Positions 25,201-33,780 of a DNA stretch of 64,000 nt are shown here, piece by piece. The DNA lies in contig JJOH01000007.1 of assembly GCA_000696115.1 (NCBI GenBank), forward strand, positions 1-64,000, in the 5' to 3' direction. Positions within the stretch are counted from its first letter, which is position 1, and each line of letters begins with the position of its first letter. The position numbers were made by a program, and so were the translations under genes. The DNA is from Streptomyces olindensis (GTDB lineage: Bacteria > Actinomycetota > Actinomycetes > Streptomycetales > Streptomycetaceae). The notes beneath the pieces are model-generated. The model saw only the letters and a list, made by a program, of their open reading frames with translations. It made no database searches and was not told the DNA's origin.

Positions 25201-27075
25201 TCACGCGGAGTCGTCCGGGACGTCGGTTCGCTTGACGGGGCCGGGGGCGGCGCCGCTGTCCGGGGGCGGCGGGGTGGGCCCGGGCTGGTTCTTCGCGGGC
25301 TCACCACCGGGCTGACTCTTCGCGGGCTCACCACCCGGCTGATGCTTGGCCGGCTCACCACCCGGCTGCCCCTTCGCGGGTTCACCACCCGGCTGCCGCT
25401 CCCCACGCTCGTCACCGGGCCGGTTCCCGGTCGCCCCGTTCTCCGGGCGACCCTTCGCCGTCTCCGACTCGGTGCGGCGCAGGACCGCGGAGCCGGAGCC
25501 GGGGCCGGAGCCCGAGCCGGGGCCGGGGCGGTTGCCGGTGGGCCCGTCCTCCGGGCGGCCCTTCGCCGTCTCCGACTCGAAGCGGCGCAGCTGAGCGGGC
25601 CCGGATCCGTGCTGCGGACCGGCCGGGCCGGATCCGGGCTGCCCCTTCGCGGGCTCGTCACCGGCCCGGCCTCGCTCGGGACCCGTGCCGGTCCCCCCGC
25701 CCTGCGTGTCGGCCTCGATGGCCGCCCCCGGCCCCGACCGGGCGCTCGCCTCCTGCCGCTGCCCGGGCCCGCCCGGCACCCGGGCCAGCTCCGGCGACGA
25801 CGTGTCCAGCGGCACGGACCAGGACCGCACGAGCCCCAACTGCACGGCCTGGCGCGGCAGTACGGCGTCCAGCAACCAGTCCGCGGCGACCCGGACGCGG
25901 TTGCCGGGCATCGCGGCGAGGTGGTAGCCGCGCGTCACCGCACCGGCGGGCACCCCGGACAGGGGCACGCCGAGCGGGTTGGCGGCGGCCTTCGCACCAC
26001 CCAGGTCCACGACGAAGCCCAGGTCGCGGTGGCGGTAGGGCTTCCGCGTCCCGCCGAGGCCCAGCGAGGCGGCGACGTTCTCGGCCGCGACCTTGCCGTG
26101 CCGCCAGGCGTGCTGCGCCGTCATCGGCGTGTAGCTGCCCGGCTTCTCCAGGTCCGGCACCGCGGCCACGTCACCGCAGGCGAACAGCTCGGGCCGCCCC
26201 GGCACCTGGAGGTGCGGGTCGACGAGCAGCCGCCCCTTCTCCATCGGCAGCCCGAGGGACTCGACCAGCGGGTCGGGCCGTACGCCCACGCACCACACCA
26301 GCGTCCGGGTCTCGACGAACTCGCCGTCGGTCAGCACCACCCCGTCGTGCGTGGCCTCCTTCACGGACGTCCCCATCCGCACGTCCACGCCCCGCTCGCG
26401 CAGCACCCGGTCGGCGGTGGCGGACAGTTTCTCGTCCATCTCGGGCAGCACCCGCGGCGCCACGTCCAGCAGCATCCAGCGCGGCCGCATGCCCCGCCTC
26501 AGCGGGTGCTTGCGGACCTGCGCGTCGGTGAACATCTGCCCGTGCGCGGCGACCTCGGTGCCGGTGTAGCCGGCGCCGACCACGACGAAGGTGCAGCGCG
26601 CGGCGCACGCCTTGGGATCGTCCGCGGCGGCCGCGAGCTCCACCTGCCGGGTCACGTGGTCGCGCAGGTACAGCGCCTCGGGCAGCCCGCGGAAGCCGTG
26701 CGCGTGCTCGGCGACGCCCGGGATGGGCAGCAGTTTGTTGACGCTGCCTGCGGCGAGCACCAGCCGGTCGTAGGCGAGCGTGCCGCCCTCGCCCTCGGGA
26801 CCCGTGTAGTGCAGGGTGCGTTCGTCGAGGTCGATCCGGTCGGCCTCGCCCAGCACCAGCCGTACGTCCGGCAGCGTGTCCGAGAGGGAGACCGTGACCC
26901 GGCGCGGCTCCAGCACACCGGCGGCGACCTGGGGCAGCAGGGGCAGATACAGGAAGTAGTCGGTCGGGTTCAGCAGGGTGATGTGGGCCCGGCCCCGGGT
27001 CATCCGGGACAGGGTGCGGGCCGTGCGGTATCCGGCGAAACCGGCACCGACGATCACGATGCGGGGTCGACTCAC
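25201..27075 (-). CDS. Type II NADH dehydrogenase-like FAD oxidoreductase with low-complexity tail
   Basis: 624 residues from GTG at 27075 (GGAGGCGAG seven bases upstream). Residues 1 to about 430 are a pyridine-nucleotide-disulfide-type enzyme: GAGFAGYRTA for FAD, VVGAGYTGTEVA for NADH, and FACGDVAAVPDL near the end. NDH-2 enzymes pass electrons from NADH to quinone at the membrane without pumping protons. The last 195 or so residues are a Gly/Pro/Glu/Lys-rich repeat tail with units such as QPGGEPAK and ESETAKGRPE, unusual for the family. It heads a run with transketolase and the polymerase gene. Confidence 0.88.
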   Translation of the reverse strand: MSRPRIVIVGAGFAGYRTARTLSRMTRGRAHITLLNPTDYFLYLPLLPQVAAGVLEPRRVTVSLSDTLPDVRLVLGEADRIDLDERTLHYTGPEGEGGTLAYDRLVLAAGSVNKLLPIPGVAEHAHGFRGLPEALYLRDHVTRQVELAAAADDPKACAARCTFVVVGAGYTGTEVAAHGQMFTDAQVRKHPLRRGMRPRWMLLDVAPRVLPEMDEKLSATADRVLRERGVDVRMGTSVKEATHDGVVLTDGEFVETRTLVWCVGVRPDPLVESLGLPMEKGRLLVDPHLQVPGRPELFACGDVAAVPDLEKPGSYTPMTAQHAWRHGKVAAENVAASLGLGGTRKPYRHRDLGFVVDLGGAKAAANPLGVPLSGVPAGAVTRGYHLAAMPGNRVRVAADWLLDAVLPRQAVQLGLVRSWSVPLDTSSPELARVPGGPGQRQEASARSGPGAAIEADTQGGGTGTGPERGRAGDEPAKGQPGSGPAGPQHGSGPAQLRRFESETAKGRPEDGPTGNRPGPGSGSGPGSGSAVLRRTESETAKGRPENGATGNRPGDERGERQPGGEPAKGQPGGEPAKHQPGGEPAKSQPGGEPAKNQPGPTPPPPDSGAAPGPVKRTDVPDDSA

Positions 27076-27169
27076 GGTTGACTCGCCTCCGGCGCTGTTC
27101 GCGTACCTCGGGAGCCTTCCGCGTCCCCCTGGCCAGGGCACCCAAACGTCCGCCCGCCCCGGCGCCACC

Positions 27170-27193
27170 GGTTTCCCGCCGCCCGCCCGGGTA
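27170..27193 (+). promoter_or_regulatory. SigB-type promoter for the F420-dependent enzyme
   Basis: GTTT (27170-27173), 14 bases, GGGTAC (27188-27193); the start codon is 45 bases further. This is the best match to the family consensus in the window. Confidence 0.6.
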
Positions 27194-27238
27194 CCCGGTG
27201 CGGGATACGGACCGCCGACGTCGCGGAGGCACTCCCCC

Positions 27239-28201
27239 ATGCCCGAGTACGGATACTTCCTCTCGTGCGAGCAGTACGGACCCGCCGAGCTGATCGAGCA
27301 GGCGCGGATGGCCGAACAGGCCGGTTTCCAGGCGCTGTGGATCTCGGACCACTACCACCCGTGGAACGACGCGCAGGGCCAGAGCCCGTTCGTGTGGTCG
27401 GTGATCGGCGCGCTGTCCGAGGCGGTGTCCCTGCCGGTCGAGACGGCGGTGACGTGCCCGACCGTGCGGATGCACCCGGCGGTGGTGGCGCAGGCCGCGG
27501 CGACCAGCGCGGTGATGACGGAGAACCGCTTCCGGCTCGGCGTCGGCTCCGGCGAGGCGCTCAACGAGCACATCCTGGGTGACCACTGGCCACCGGCCCA
27601 CGTCCGTCTGGACATGCTGGAGGAGGCCATCCAGGTGATGCGCCGGCTGTTCACCGGCGAGGAGGTCAACCACCACGGCCCGCACTACACGGTGGAGAAC
27701 GCCCGCCTGTACACGGTCCCGGACGAGCCGATCCCGATCGACATCTCCGGCTTCGGTCCGGCGGCCACGCAGCTCGCGTCCCGCGTCGGCGACGGCTACA
27801 TCACCATCCAGCCGGACGAGACGATGGTGGAGCAGTACCGCAAGGGCGGAGGCGGCGGAAAGCTCGTCAGCGGCGGTACCAAGGTCTGCTACGACACCGA
27901 CAAGGACGCGGCCGTGAAGACCGTCCACCGGCTCTGGGCGAACGAGCAGCTGCCGGGCGAGCTGGGTCAGGTGCTGCCGTCCCCCAAGCACTTCGAGCAG
28001 GCGCAGCAGCTGGTCACCGAGGACATGGTGCGCGAGAACCGGGTGTGCGGCGACGACGTGGACGAGCACGTGGCGGAGCTGAAGCAGTTCGCCGACGCGG
28101 GCTTCGACCGGGTCTACGTCAACCAGATCGGCCCGGACCTGCGCGGCTTCTTCGACTTCTACCGCACGAAGGTGCTGCCCCAGCTCCAGCAGGCCGTCTG
28201 A
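27239..28201 (+). CDS. F420-dependent LLM-class oxidoreductase (TIGR03557-type)
   Basis: 320 residues of the luciferase-like TIM-barrel family, in the subgroup near F420-dependent glucose-6-phosphate dehydrogenase: GYFLSCEQYGPAELIEQA, WISDHYHPWND, FRLGVGSGEALNEHILG and GPAATQLASRVGDGYITI. GGAGG lies nine bases before the ATG at 27239. It should carry hydride between F420 and an organic substrate in the cytoplasm; the substrate is unknown. An enolase-superfamily gene follows after 16 bases, so they are likely co-transcribed from the SigB-type promoter upstream. Confidence 0.88.
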   Translation: MPEYGYFLSCEQYGPAELIEQARMAEQAGFQALWISDHYHPWNDAQGQSPFVWSVIGALSEAVSLPVETAVTCPTVRMHPAVVAQAAATSAVMTENRFRLGVGSGEALNEHILGDHWPPAHVRLDMLEEAIQVMRRLFTGEEVNHHGPHYTVENARLYTVPDEPIPIDISGFGPAATQLASRVGDGYITIQPDETMVEQYRKGGGGGKLVSGGTKVCYDTDKDAAVKTVHRLWANEQLPGELGQVLPSPKHFEQAQQLVTEDMVRENRVCGDDVDEHVAELKQFADAGFDRVYVNQIGPDLRGFFDFYRTKVLPQLQQAV

Positions 28202-28217
28202 CGGAACGGGAGGCGCC

Positions 28218-29309
28218 ATGCGACTCCACCGGCCGGTCGTCTCCGTGTACACGGTGCCGACCGACGCTCCCGAGGCGGACGGCACGCTGCACTGGGACTC
28301 CACGACCGTGGTGGTCTGCGAGGTGGCGGCGGGCGCCGCGACGGGCACGGGCTGGACGTACGGCCCGGCGGCCGTCGGTGACTTCCTCACCGGGCGGCTC
28401 GCCCCGCTCGTGGAGGGCATGAGCGCCCTGGACATCCCGGCCGTGCACGAGGCGATGTGCCACTCGGTGCGCAACGCGGGCCGCCCGGGCATCGCCGCCT
28501 GCGCGATCTCGGCGCTGGACATCGGCCTGTGGGACCTCAAGGCCCGGCTGCTGGAACTCCCCCTGTCCCGGCTGCTGGGCGTGTGCCAGGAACAGGTGCC
28601 GGTGTACGGCAGCGGGGGCTTCACCACGTACCACGACACGCATCTGGCCGCACAGCTCAACGGCTGGGTGCACGGGCAGCACATCCCGCGCGTGAAAATC
28701 AAGATCGGCCAGGGGTGGGGCCGCGAGGTGGCCCGGGATCTGCACCGGGTCCGGGCCGCGCGCCATGTCATCGGCGACGACGCCGAGTTGTACGTCGACG
28801 CCAACGGCGCCTACACCCGCAAGCAGGCGGTGCGGGTCGGCCGGGTCCTCGCCGAGCACGGCGTGGGCTGGTTCGAGGAGCCGGTCTCCTCCGACGACCT
28901 GACGGGCCTCAGGCTGGTCCGGGACGCGGTGGTGTGCGACGTGACGGCCGGGGAGTACGGCTTCGACCTGCCGTACTTCGCCCGGATGATCGCGGCCGGG
29001 GCGGTCGACTGCCTCCAGGTCGACGCCACCCGCTGCGGCGGTCTCACCGAGTTCCTGCGCGCGGCCGCCCTGGCCCAGGCCCACGGCCTGGAGGTGTCCG
29101 CGCACTGCGCCCCGCACGCCCACGCGGCGGCGTGCGCCGCCATCCCCAACCTCCGCCACGTCGAGTGGTTCCACGACCACGTCCGCATCGAGGACATGTT
29201 CTTCGACGGCGCCCTGGACCCCACCGGCGGCACGGTCCGCCCCACCCGGGGGGTGGGCCACGGACTCACCCTGCGCACGCAGGAGGTGGAGGAATATCGC
29301 GTCGCCTAG
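28218..29309 (+). CDS. Mandelate racemase/muconate-lactonizing enzyme family (enolase superfamily)
   Basis: 363 residues. The catalytic KIK (RVKIKIGQGWG), the metal ligands in YVDANGAY, WFEEPVSSDD and TAGEYGFD, and a late HC pair (VSAHCAPHAHAA) mark a racemase/dehydratase-type acid-sugar enzyme. The reaction is abstraction of a proton next to a carboxylate; the substrate cannot be read. GGGAGG precedes the start. It probably forms a unit with the F420 enzyme upstream. Confidence 0.87.
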   Translation: MRLHRPVVSVYTVPTDAPEADGTLHWDSTTVVVCEVAAGAATGTGWTYGPAAVGDFLTGRLAPLVEGMSALDIPAVHEAMCHSVRNAGRPGIAACAISALDIGLWDLKARLLELPLSRLLGVCQEQVPVYGSGGFTTYHDTHLAAQLNGWVHGQHIPRVKIKIGQGWGREVARDLHRVRAARHVIGDDAELYVDANGAYTRKQAVRVGRVLAEHGVGWFEEPVSSDDLTGLRLVRDAVVCDVTAGEYGFDLPYFARMIAAGAVDCLQVDATRCGGLTEFLRAAALAQAHGLEVSAHCAPHAHAAACAAIPNLRHVEWFHDHVRIEDMFFDGALDPTGGTVRPTRGVGHGLTLRTQEVEEYRVA

Positions 29310-29338
29310 CCGCACCGGTGTCGCCTAGAGTCACCGGC

Positions 29339-29707
29339 ATGTCTCTGCGTCTGCGTCTGCGTGCCGCCCTGCCGGAAGCCATACGGGCCCGGGACAAGGC
29401 GGCGGTGAGCGCCCTGCGCGGGACGCTGTCCGCGCTGGACAACGCCGAGGCGGTACCCCTGGACGAGACCGCGCCCCGTGCGGCGGCCCTGGAGGACTCG
29501 CCGGTGGGGGCCGGCGCCACCGAGGCGGCGCGGCGCGAACTCGGCGAGCGTGACGTGGTGGACATCGTGCGCGCCGAGACCGCCGAACGGCTGGAAGCGG
29601 CGGCGCGCCTGACCGCGCCCGCCCATGCCGCCCGTTCCGAACGCCTCCGCGCGGAGGCGGCCGTACTGCTCCGGTTCCTCGACGACGCCGAGGCGGACGC
29701 CCTCTAG
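29339..29707 (+). CDS. GatB/YqeY-like domain protein
   Basis: 122 residues, mostly helical, with ARDKAAVSALRGTLSALDNA and RELGERDVVDIVRAETAERL as in YqeY proteins, which resemble the tail domain of amidotransferase GatB and whose role is unclear. No ribosome site is present; TAGAGT eight bases before the ATG looks like the -10 of a leaderless transcript. Confidence 0.7.
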   Translation: MSLRLRLRAALPEAIRARDKAAVSALRGTLSALDNAEAVPLDETAPRAAALEDSPVGAGATEAARRELGERDVVDIVRAETAERLEAAARLTAPAHAARSERLRAEAAVLLRFLDDAEADAL

Positions 29708-29743
29708 GACGCCCCGCCGCCGAGGCGGACACCCCCCGGGCCC

Positions 29744-30769
29744 CTAGCGGCGGACCAGTTTGCGTGCCGCGAGGGCCGCTCCGGCTCCCACCGTGAGGGC
29801 CGCGCCCATCCAGCCCCGGTTGCGTGACGCCCACTGCTGCGGGCTGTCGTCCGTGGCCTCGTCGTCGAAGCGCCCGTGCGCCCCGAAGTCCTGCCCGTGG
29901 GGTCCGTCCGCCGGGGCCCACAGGTTGGCGGGGCCGTCGGGCCGGCCCTCGTCCTGCTGCGCGTCGAAGTTCGTCCGCGCCAAGTAGCGGTCCAGCAGCC
30001 CGGGGGCGATCGCGTTGGCGAGGAGCGTGGCGGCCGTGGAGCCGCCGACCCAGTACTCCCGGCGCCGCGCGTGCGTGGACGCGTGCACGATCGCCCGGGC
30101 CGCGACCTCCGGCTGGTACACGGGGGCGACGGGCCGGGCCCGCCCCGGCATCCGGTTCAGCACCCAGTCGAACTGCGGGGTGTTGAGGCCGGGCAGCTGC
30201 ACCATCGTCGTCCGCACGCCGCTGCGGGCGTGCAGCAGCTCGCAGCGCAGCGACTCGTTGAACCCCTGGATGGCGTGCTTGGCGCCGCAGTACGCCGACT
30301 GCAGCGGAATGCCCCGGTAGGCGAGCGCGGAGCCGACCTGCACGATCGTGCCGCGGTCGCGCGGCAGCATGTGGCGCAGCGCGGCCCGGGTGCCGAACAC
30401 ATAGCCGAGGTACGTCACCTCGGTCACGCGGCGGAACTCGTCCGCGGCGACCGCCGTGAACGGCGCGAACACCCCCGTGAAGGCGTTGTTGACCCAGACG
30501 TCGATGCGGCCGTACGCGTCGACGACCTGCTGGGCGGCGTCCTCGACGGCCTCGGCGTCGGAGACGTCGACGGCGATGACGTGCGCCTCGCCACCGGAGC
30601 GGCGCACGTCGTCCGCCGCGGCGGCGAGTCCCTCACGCCCGCGGGCGAGCAGGGCGACCGTGTCGCCCCGGGCGGCGAAGGCCCGGGCCGTGGCCCGCCC
30701 GACGCCACCGCTGGCCCCGGTCACCACGACCACCCGGCCGTGCCCGTGCGCAGTCCTGGTCGTGCCCAC
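29744..30769 (-). CDS. Short-chain dehydrogenase/reductase with C-terminal extension
   Basis: 341 residues. The NAD(P) loop is TGASGGVGRA, the NNA motif is VWVNNAFTG, and the active site has Ser in VGSALAY and YCGAKH for Tyr and Lys. After the normal SDR core (about 250 residues) an extension ends in a hydrophobic stretch GAALTVGAGAALAARKLVRR, a possible membrane anchor. It starts six bases after the Holin-X-like gene and is likely transcribed with it. The substrate is unknown. Confidence 0.87.
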   Translation of the reverse strand: MGTTRTAHGHGRVVVVTGASGGVGRATARAFAARGDTVALLARGREGLAAAADDVRRSGGEAHVIAVDVSDAEAVEDAAQQVVDAYGRIDVWVNNAFTGVFAPFTAVAADEFRRVTEVTYLGYVFGTRAALRHMLPRDRGTIVQVGSALAYRGIPLQSAYCGAKHAIQGFNESLRCELLHARSGVRTTMVQLPGLNTPQFDWVLNRMPGRARPVAPVYQPEVAARAIVHASTHARRREYWVGGSTAATLLANAIAPGLLDRYLARTNFDAQQDEGRPDGPANLWAPADGPHGQDFGAHGRFDDEATDDSPQQWASRNRGWMGAALTVGAGAALAARKLVRR

Positions 30770-30775
30770 CCGGCA

Positions 30776-31285
30776 TCACGCCCTGTGGTGGGGTACGTCC
30801 GGGTCGTCCGTGGGCCGCGGCGGCACGGTGCCCGGCGCGGTCCCCGCCGGCGGGGCCGGGGGCACGGTGCCCGGCGCGGTCCCGGCGGGCGGGGCCGGCG
30901 GCACGGGCGGGTACGGCATGCCGCCGGCAGCCGCCTGGTCCGCTCCCCCACGGCCCGGGAGCCGCGTACCCGCCGCGTGCTCACCGCCCGGGCGGGACGG
31001 CCGGGCCATGCCGCGCAGCACGAACGCAGCCACGGCCAGGATCACGGCGGTGATCAGCGCCGCGGCCCAGTCGGGCAGGCCGAGGGCGAGGGCCAGGCCC
31101 ACGGCGAGCGCGAGGGCCGCGCCCGCGTACAGGGCGAGGGCACCGGACGCGGCGTACAACGCGGCCTTGCGGCGCTGCCTGCGGGTCTGCTCGCGCAGTT
31201 CGTCCCGTACGGTCTCGCGCGCCACCTGTGCCAGCTCGTCGACCAGGTGCTTGTCCAGATGCTCCAGGTGATCCAACGGCTTCAT
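30776..31285 (-). CDS. Holin-X-like (phage holin superfamily III) membrane protein
   Basis: 169 residues from ATG 31285. A charged N-terminal helix (VDELAQVARETVRDELREQT) is followed by two membrane spans (AALYAASGALALYAGAALAL and LPDWAAALITAVILAVAAFV), the layout of the actinobacterial Holin-X family. These are cell proteins of unknown function despite the name. The tail is Pro/Ala-rich with a 13-residue unit (PPAPPAGTAPGTV) repeated twice, visible in the DNA as a 39-base tandem repeat at about 30822-30899. A SigB-type promoter ends ten bases before the start, so it is probably leaderless. Confidence 0.75.
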   Translation of the reverse strand: MKPLDHLEHLDKHLVDELAQVARETVRDELREQTRRQRRKAALYAASGALALYAGAALALAVGLALALGLPDWAAALITAVILAVAAFVLRGMARPSRPGGEHAAGTRLPGRGGADQAAAGGMPYPPVPPAPPAGTAPGTVPPAPPAGTAPGTVPPRPTDDPDVPHHRA

Positions 31286-31295
31286 ACCCGGCCGG

Positions 31296-31320
31296 GTACC
31301 CTCGCCCCCCGCCGGGTAAC
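31296..31320 (-). promoter_or_regulatory. SigB-type promoter for the Holin-X-like gene
   Basis: On the minus strand: GTTA (31320-31317), 15 bases, GGGTAC (31301-31296). It lies ten bases before the ATG, giving a leaderless transcript for the membrane protein and SDR genes. Confidence 0.5.
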
Positions 31321-31400
31321 GCCGGTGCGGTGTGCCCGGCGCGGGGGGAGATCGTGTGGAGTGATCTCCCGGCCCGGCCGACGCAACTAGGCTCGTCCGC

Positions 31401-31748
31401 ATGGAGATTCTGGGTGCCACACTGCGCGTCTGCGTCGACGACCTCGAGACCGCGATCCCCTTCTACGAGCGGCTGGCGGGCGGCCCGGCCCAGCGCTTCG
31501 AACGGGGCGGTGTCCAGGTGGCGGCGATCGGCTGCTTCCTGCTGATGAGCGGTCCCCCGACCGAGCTGGAGTTGCTGCGCAAGGTCGCCGCGACGATCGC
31601 GGTGACGGACGTCGAGGAGACCCACAAGGTCCTCACCGAGCTGGGCGCCCACATCATCGCGGGCCCCATCGCGTCACCGGCGGGCCGCAACCTGATCGCG
31701 CTGCACCCGGACGGGTCGGTCTACGAGTACGTGGACCGCCGCCCGTGA
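31401..31748 (+). CDS. VOC/glyoxalase-fold protein
   Basis: 115 residues, one VOC module: LRVCVDDLETAIPFYERLAG at the start, a central FLLMSGPPTELELL, then VTDVEETHKVLTELGAHIIA and the end LHPDGSVYEYVDRR. Members bind metal or antibiotics, or act as dioxygenases; nothing decides between them. No ribosome site; TAGGCT before the ATG suggests a leaderless transcript. Confidence 0.75.
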   Translation: MEILGATLRVCVDDLETAIPFYERLAGGPAQRFERGGVQVAAIGCFLLMSGPPTELELLRKVAATIAVTDVEETHKVLTELGAHIIAGPIASPAGRNLIALHPDGSVYEYVDRRP

Positions 31749-31750
31749 GC

Positions 31751-31764
31751 CCGGCCGGGGCCGG
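31751..31764. terminator. Short hairpin between convergent genes
   Basis: CCGGCC-GG-GGCCGG lies between the VOC and GNAT genes; six pairs, a very small loop. Confidence 0.35.
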
Positions 31765-31766
31765 CC

Positions 31767-32327
31767 TCAGCGCCGCCCCGGCACCCTGACCGACTCGGCG
31801 GTGATCGCCCAGCGCTCGTGGTCGCGCCAGGCCCCGTCGACGAAGAGCATCTTCGGCGAGAAGCCCTCCAGGCGGAACCCGCAGCCGCGGGCGAGGGCGA
31901 TCGACGCGGCGTTCAGGGGCTGGACGTTGATCTCCAGCCGGTGCAGCCGCATGGGGCCGAACGCGTACCGCACGACGAGGTCCAGCCCTTCGCGCATCAG
32001 CCCGCGCCCGGCGGCGTGCGCGAAGGCGCCGTAGCCCAGCGCCCCGGACTGGAAGCCGCCCTCGACGATGTTGTTGATGTTGATGAACCCGGCGATGGCC
32101 CCGTCGGCCTTCTCGCAGACGAGGAAGCCGGCCTTGGAGGGGTCCTCGATCAGCCGGCCCGCGTAGGCGGTGTAGGCCTGTGCGGTGTGGGGCGGGAAGA
32201 GCCACGGGTGGTGCAGGTCCATGCTCTCCCGGGCGCGGGCGGTGAACTCGGCACCGTCCTCGTAGGTGAAGTGGCGTATGCCCACCCGGGGGCCTTCGGC
32301 GAGGTAGCGGGATGCGTTGTGCGGCAC
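31767..32327 (-). CDS. GNAT N-acetyltransferase (RimJ/RimL type)
   Basis: 186 residues. The core shows IRHFTYEDGAEFTARARESM at the start, AGFININNIVEGGF, the acetyl-CoA loop near YGAFAHAAGRGLMREGLDLV, and RLEINVQPLNAASIALARGC, typical of protein N-terminal alanine acetyltransferases of the RimJ/L group. The target is unknown. The GTG start at 32327 lacks a ribosome site; TACTGT a few bases upstream could be a leaderless -10. Its upstream region runs into a peptidase remnant. Confidence 0.82.
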   Translation of the reverse strand: MPHNASRYLAEGPRVGIRHFTYEDGAEFTARARESMDLHHPWLFPPHTAQAYTAYAGRLIEDPSKAGFLVCEKADGAIAGFININNIVEGGFQSGALGYGAFAHAAGRGLMREGLDLVVRYAFGPMRLHRLEINVQPLNAASIALARGCGFRLEGFSPKMLFVDGAWRDHERWAITAESVRVPGRR

Positions 32328-32367
32328 CCCGCCACAGTAACCGCGCCGACGGTGTGTCCTCAGGACC

Positions 32368-32799
32368 CACGAAGCGCAGCCGGTGCCCCTCCTCGTACCG
32401 GTGCACGATGCCGGGCAGGGTGACGGTGAAGCTCTTGGTCACGTCGGGGACGCGGACCGGCGCGACCAGGCGGCGCACCAGCGTGCGGGTGCCGTCGGGG
32501 GCGACGTCGTAGAGCTTGGCGAAGAGGACGAGCTTGTCGGCGGCGTCGCCGGGGTTCTGGGTGCGTTCGGCCTTCGGGGAGACGACCTTGAGGGTGGCCC
32601 GGGGTGCGCCCACGACGTCGAGGGGCCGTTCCAGCGCTGCGCTGGTCCAGTCGAGGTAGGTGCCCTTGGTGTCGCGCGGCGGCGAGTCCGGCATACCGAG
32701 GAGGCCGGCCAGCGAGTTCTCCGAGTGGCTCGTGGGGATCGGCCAGTTGGCGTAGCCGCGGCTGCCGCGGGCCACCTTGTCGCGGTGCTCGGCTGCGCG
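32368..32799 (-). pseudogene. Remnant of an X-prolyl dipeptidyl-peptidase/CocE-type C-terminal domain
   Basis: About 143 codons that read like the C-terminal jelly-roll domain of X-Pro dipeptidyl peptidases (RGYANWPIPTSHSENSLAG, LTVTL-type FTVTLPGIVHRYEEGHRLRF). The catalytic alpha/beta-hydrolase part is missing: a stop codon lies three bases before the open stretch. The domain breaks off at RLRFV, after which the sequence passes into the GNAT promoter region. No start or ribosome site is seen. It is a deletion relic truncated at both ends, and it fits the peptide-use theme of the genes to its right. Confidence 0.65.
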
Positions 32800-32847
32800 T
32801 CAATCACCGAAACGAGGGTTTCTTGACAGGCTTTCAGCAGCGGCCGG

Positions 32848-33780
32848 TCAGGCCAGGGCCGGTTCGTCGAGCGTCAACGTGCCTGTTCCCGCGTCCAGTT
32901 CGGCCCCGACTCCGAGGGGCATCGTCAGCGCGCCCTCGCCGTGCCCGAACCCGAACTCCTCCACGACCGGGACACCGAGTCCGCCGAGCCGGTCGACGAG
33001 GACCGCGCGCACCTCCTCGTACGGTCCGCATCCCGCCCACGACCCGAGCGCGATGCCGGCGACCCCGTCCAGCCAGCCGCCGCGCAGGAGTTGGGTCAGG
33101 CAGCGGTCCAGCCGGTACGGGCTCTCGCCGACGTCCTCCATCAGCAGCAGCCCGCCGCGGGCACCGGCGTGGGCGTGCGGGGTGCCGAGGTCGCTCGCGA
33201 GCAGGCTCAGGCAGCCGCCCAGGGTGACGCCCCGGGCCCGGCCGGGCACCAGTGCCGCGCCGCCGGGGGGTGCCGCGGCGATGGTCCGCACGGACTCCGG
33301 CTCGAAGAGGGTGGCCCGCAGATGCTCCTGGGCGCGGGCGTTCTTGAGGAAGTCGACACCGGCGGCCGCGGGCCCGTACAGGGTGACCAGGCCGAGGCGG
33401 GTGGCGAACGCCTGGTGCAGGACGGTGATGTCGCTGAACCCGGCGAACACCTTCGGGCCCGCCGCCCGCATCGCCGCCCAGTCGAGCAGGTCGACCGTGC
33501 GCTGCGCCCCGTACCCGCCCCGGGCGCACAGCACCGCGGCGACGGACGGATCGCACCAGGCGTCCTGCAGATCGGCGGCCCGCTGCGCGTCCGTGCCGGC
33601 CAGATAGTCCAACCTGCCGTGCCGGCCGAGCACATGGGGTGCCGGCACGGGGTCGAGGCCCCAGCCGCGCAGGATGTCGAGCCCGGCCTGCAGCCGCTCC
33701 TCGGGCACGGGCCCGCTGGGGGCGACGACGGCCACACGGGCGCCGGGGGCGAGCCGGGGCGGCCGGACGAGCGGGTTCAT
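32848..33780 (-). CDS. LD-carboxypeptidase (peptidase S66, LdcA-like)
   Basis: 310 residues. The S66 triad is visible: Ser116 in FAGFSDITVLHQ, Glu in LLLMEDVGESPYRLDR and His in FGFGHGEG. These enzymes remove the terminal D-alanine from murein tetrapeptides and work in the cytoplasm in wall recycling. There is no signal peptide, which agrees. The ATG overlaps the stop of a 13-codon ORF placed between it and the S9 peptidase gene, so translation is probably coupled to the upstream operon. It is the last gene of the run. Confidence 0.88.
   Translation of the reverse strand: MNPLVRPPRLAPGARVAVVAPSGPVPEERLQAGLDILRGWGLDPVPAPHVLGRHGRLDYLAGTDAQRAADLQDAWCDPSVAAVLCARGGYGAQRTVDLLDWAAMRAAGPKVFAGFSDITVLHQAFATRLGLVTLYGPAAAGVDFLKNARAQEHLRATLFEPESVRTIAAAPPGGAALVPGRARGVTLGGCLSLLASDLGTPHAHAGARGGLLLMEDVGESPYRLDRCLTQLLRGGWLDGVAGIALGSWAGCGPYEEVRAVLVDRLGGLGVPVVEEFGFGHGEGALTMPLGVGAELDAGTGTLTLDEPALA

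Noticed and set aside
23404..27081. A 1225-codon plus-strand open frame
   Set aside because: It mirrors the transketolase and NADH dehydrogenase genes, and its Gly/Ala/Val-Arg text matches no protein family.
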